Below are positions 4,258 through 5,291 of a stretch of 5,291 nucleotides of DNA, in pieces. Source of the stretch: Sphingomonas bacterium (lineage in GTDB: Bacteria; Pseudomonadota; Alphaproteobacteria; Sphingomonadales; Sphingomonadaceae); NCBI RefSeq assembly GCF_903643065.1, contig NZ_CAHJWX010000179.1, positions 1 through 5,291 of the forward strand, written 5' to 3'. The notes below the pieces were generated by a model that saw only the letters and a program-made list of their open reading frames with translations, did not search any database and was not told where the DNA came from. A program made the translations under genes and the position numbers. Numbering within the stretch: the first letter of the stretch is position 1; every line of letters starts with the position of its first letter.

Positions 4258-5291
4258 TCACAAGAAACTATACGGATCCACATCCACCGTGACCCGCACC
4301 TTCGCGGGCCAGTCGAGCGCGCCGAGCCAGTCGCGGATCACGTCCTGGACGTCGAGCGCGCGCCGGGCGTGGACGAGGAGGCGGTAGCGGTGGCGGCCGC
4401 GCAGCATCGCGAGCGGGGCGGGGGCGGGGCCATAGCTCGCCATGCCCTCCACCGCCGGCGCCGCGCGGCCGACCAGCCGCGCGGTCTCCAGCGCGCTCGC
4501 CTGGTCCTCCGACGAGACCACGATGGCGGCGTAGCGGCCGAACGGTGGCGCCCCGGCTTCGCGCCGCGACTCGGTCTCCGCCGCGTAGAAGGCGTCCGCG
4601 TCGCCGGTGACCAGCGCGCGCATCACCGCCGCGCCGGGGCTGTGCGTCTGCAGGAAGACGCGGCCGGGCTTCTCCCCGCGCCCGGCGCGGCCGGCGGCCT
4701 GGCGGATCTGCTGAAAGGTGCGCTCGGCGGCGCGCAGGTCGCCGCCCGCCAGCCCCAGATCGGCGTCGACGCAGCCGACCAGCGTCAGGTTGGGGAAATG
4801 ATAGCCCTTGGTGACGAGCTGCGTCCCCACCACCACGTCGATGTCGCCCGCGTCCATCCGCCCGACGAACTCCGCCGCCTTGGCCGGCGACCAGATCGTG
4901 TCCGACGTGACCACCGCCGTCTTCGCCGCGGGGAACAGCGCCGCCACCTCGTCGGCGATGCGCTCGACGCCGGGGCCGCAGGCGACCAGGCTGTCCTCCG
5001 CCCGGCATTCGGGGCAGGCATTGGGGCGAGGCTCGGCATGGCCGCAATGGTGGCAGGCGAGGCGACGCGTCAGCCGGTGCTCCACCATCCAGGCCGTGCA
5101 GTTCGGGCATTGGAAGCGATGCCCGCAGGCACGGCACAGCGTCAGCGGCGCATAGCCGCGGCGGTTGAGGAACAGCAGCACCTGCTCGCGCGCGTCCAGC
5201 GTGTCGCGCATCGCGGCGACGAGCGGCGGGGCGAGCCAGCGGCCGCGCTCCGGCGGGGTGGCGATGAGGTCGATCGGCTCGATCGCGGGCA
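4258..5291 (-). CDS. priA: Primosomal replication-restart helicase PriA, C-terminal part
   Basis: PriA is a DEAH-type 3'-to-5' DNA helicase that recognises abandoned replication forks and loads the replisome through PriB/DnaT-type partners and DnaC-type loaders. The window holds the last 343 or so codons; the 3'-DNA-binding domain, winged helix and Walker A/B lobe are off the right edge. Numbered from Met at 5211, the zinc-binding insertion is intact with eight cysteines in four CxxC pairs: C26/C29, C35/C38, C53/C56 and C66/C69. Before it comes LLFLNRRGYAPL (12-23), highly characteristic of PriA. The second helicase lobe shows VVVGTQLVTKGYHFPNL (126-142) and motif VI QAAGRAGR (171-178). The C-terminal domain ends in DVDPYSFL, normal for alphaproteobacteria, so the repeat beside the stop has not truncated it. 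The frame continues upstream of 5211 to the window edge without a stop. Confidence 0.96.
   Translation of the reverse strand, partial: PAIEPIDLIATPPERGRWLAPPLVAAMRDTLDAREQVLLFLNRRGYAPLTLCRACGHRFQCPNCTAWMVEHRLTRRLACHHCGHAEPRPNACPECRAEDSLVACGPGVERIADEVAALFPAAKTAVVTSDTIWSPAKAAEFVGRMDAGDIDVVVGTQLVTKGYHFPNLTLVGCVDADLGLAGGDLRAAERTFQQIRQAAGRAGRGEKPGRVFLQTHSPGAAVMRALVTGDADAFYAAETESRREAGAPPFGRYAAIVVSSEDQASALETARLVGRAAPAVEGMASYGPAPAPLAMLRGRHRYRLLVHARRALDVQDVIRDWLGALDWPAKVRVTVDVDPYSFL

Overview
This window looks like chromosomal DNA of a GC-rich alphaproteobacterium, most likely a sphingomonad. That is an inference from three things: the base composition (about 72% G+C over 2221-2340 inside ispH), the alphaproteobacterial style of PriA with its C-terminal DVDPYSFL, and a small lipoprotein of a kind I associate with sphingomonads. 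No taxonomic marker gene is present.

Layout, left to right. Positions 1-111 (minus) are the first 37 codons of an unidentified gene running off the left edge. From 112 to about 1302 lies a compositionally foreign stretch (about 40% G+C over 781-900). It holds one recognisable gene remnant or gene pair, 412-1062, whose frame is broken by a single TGA at 535-537. Its layout resembles DUF4304-like proteins. A strong 35-nt hairpin (1276-1310) closes this stretch and sits directly against the Shine-Dalgarno of an FkbM-family SAM-dependent methyltransferase (1327-2142, plus). The methyltransferase converges on ispH (2159-3103, minus), the last enzyme of the MEP isoprenoid pathway. A 57-bp divergent spacer separates ispH from a predicted small lipoprotein (3161-3817, plus). 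A 440-bp cassette follows (3818-4257): a gene for a four-helix-bundle protein of the 23S rRNA intervening-sequence family, bounded on both sides by inverted arrays of a 7-nt unit, GGGAGTA / TACTCCC. The right part, 4258-5291 (minus), is the C-terminal half of the primosomal helicase PriA.

ispH and priA are core housekeeping genes. The methyltransferase, the low-GC stretch and the four-helix-bundle cassette are accessory material placed between them. The genes do not form one pathway. The most interesting structure is the cassette: its terminal repeats begin on the base after the lipoprotein stop codon on one side and the base after the priA stop codon on the other. One array is a canonical G-quadruplex motif, and the other supplies the ribosome-binding site of the cassette gene. 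The second point of interest is the TGA-split gene in the low-GC stretch.
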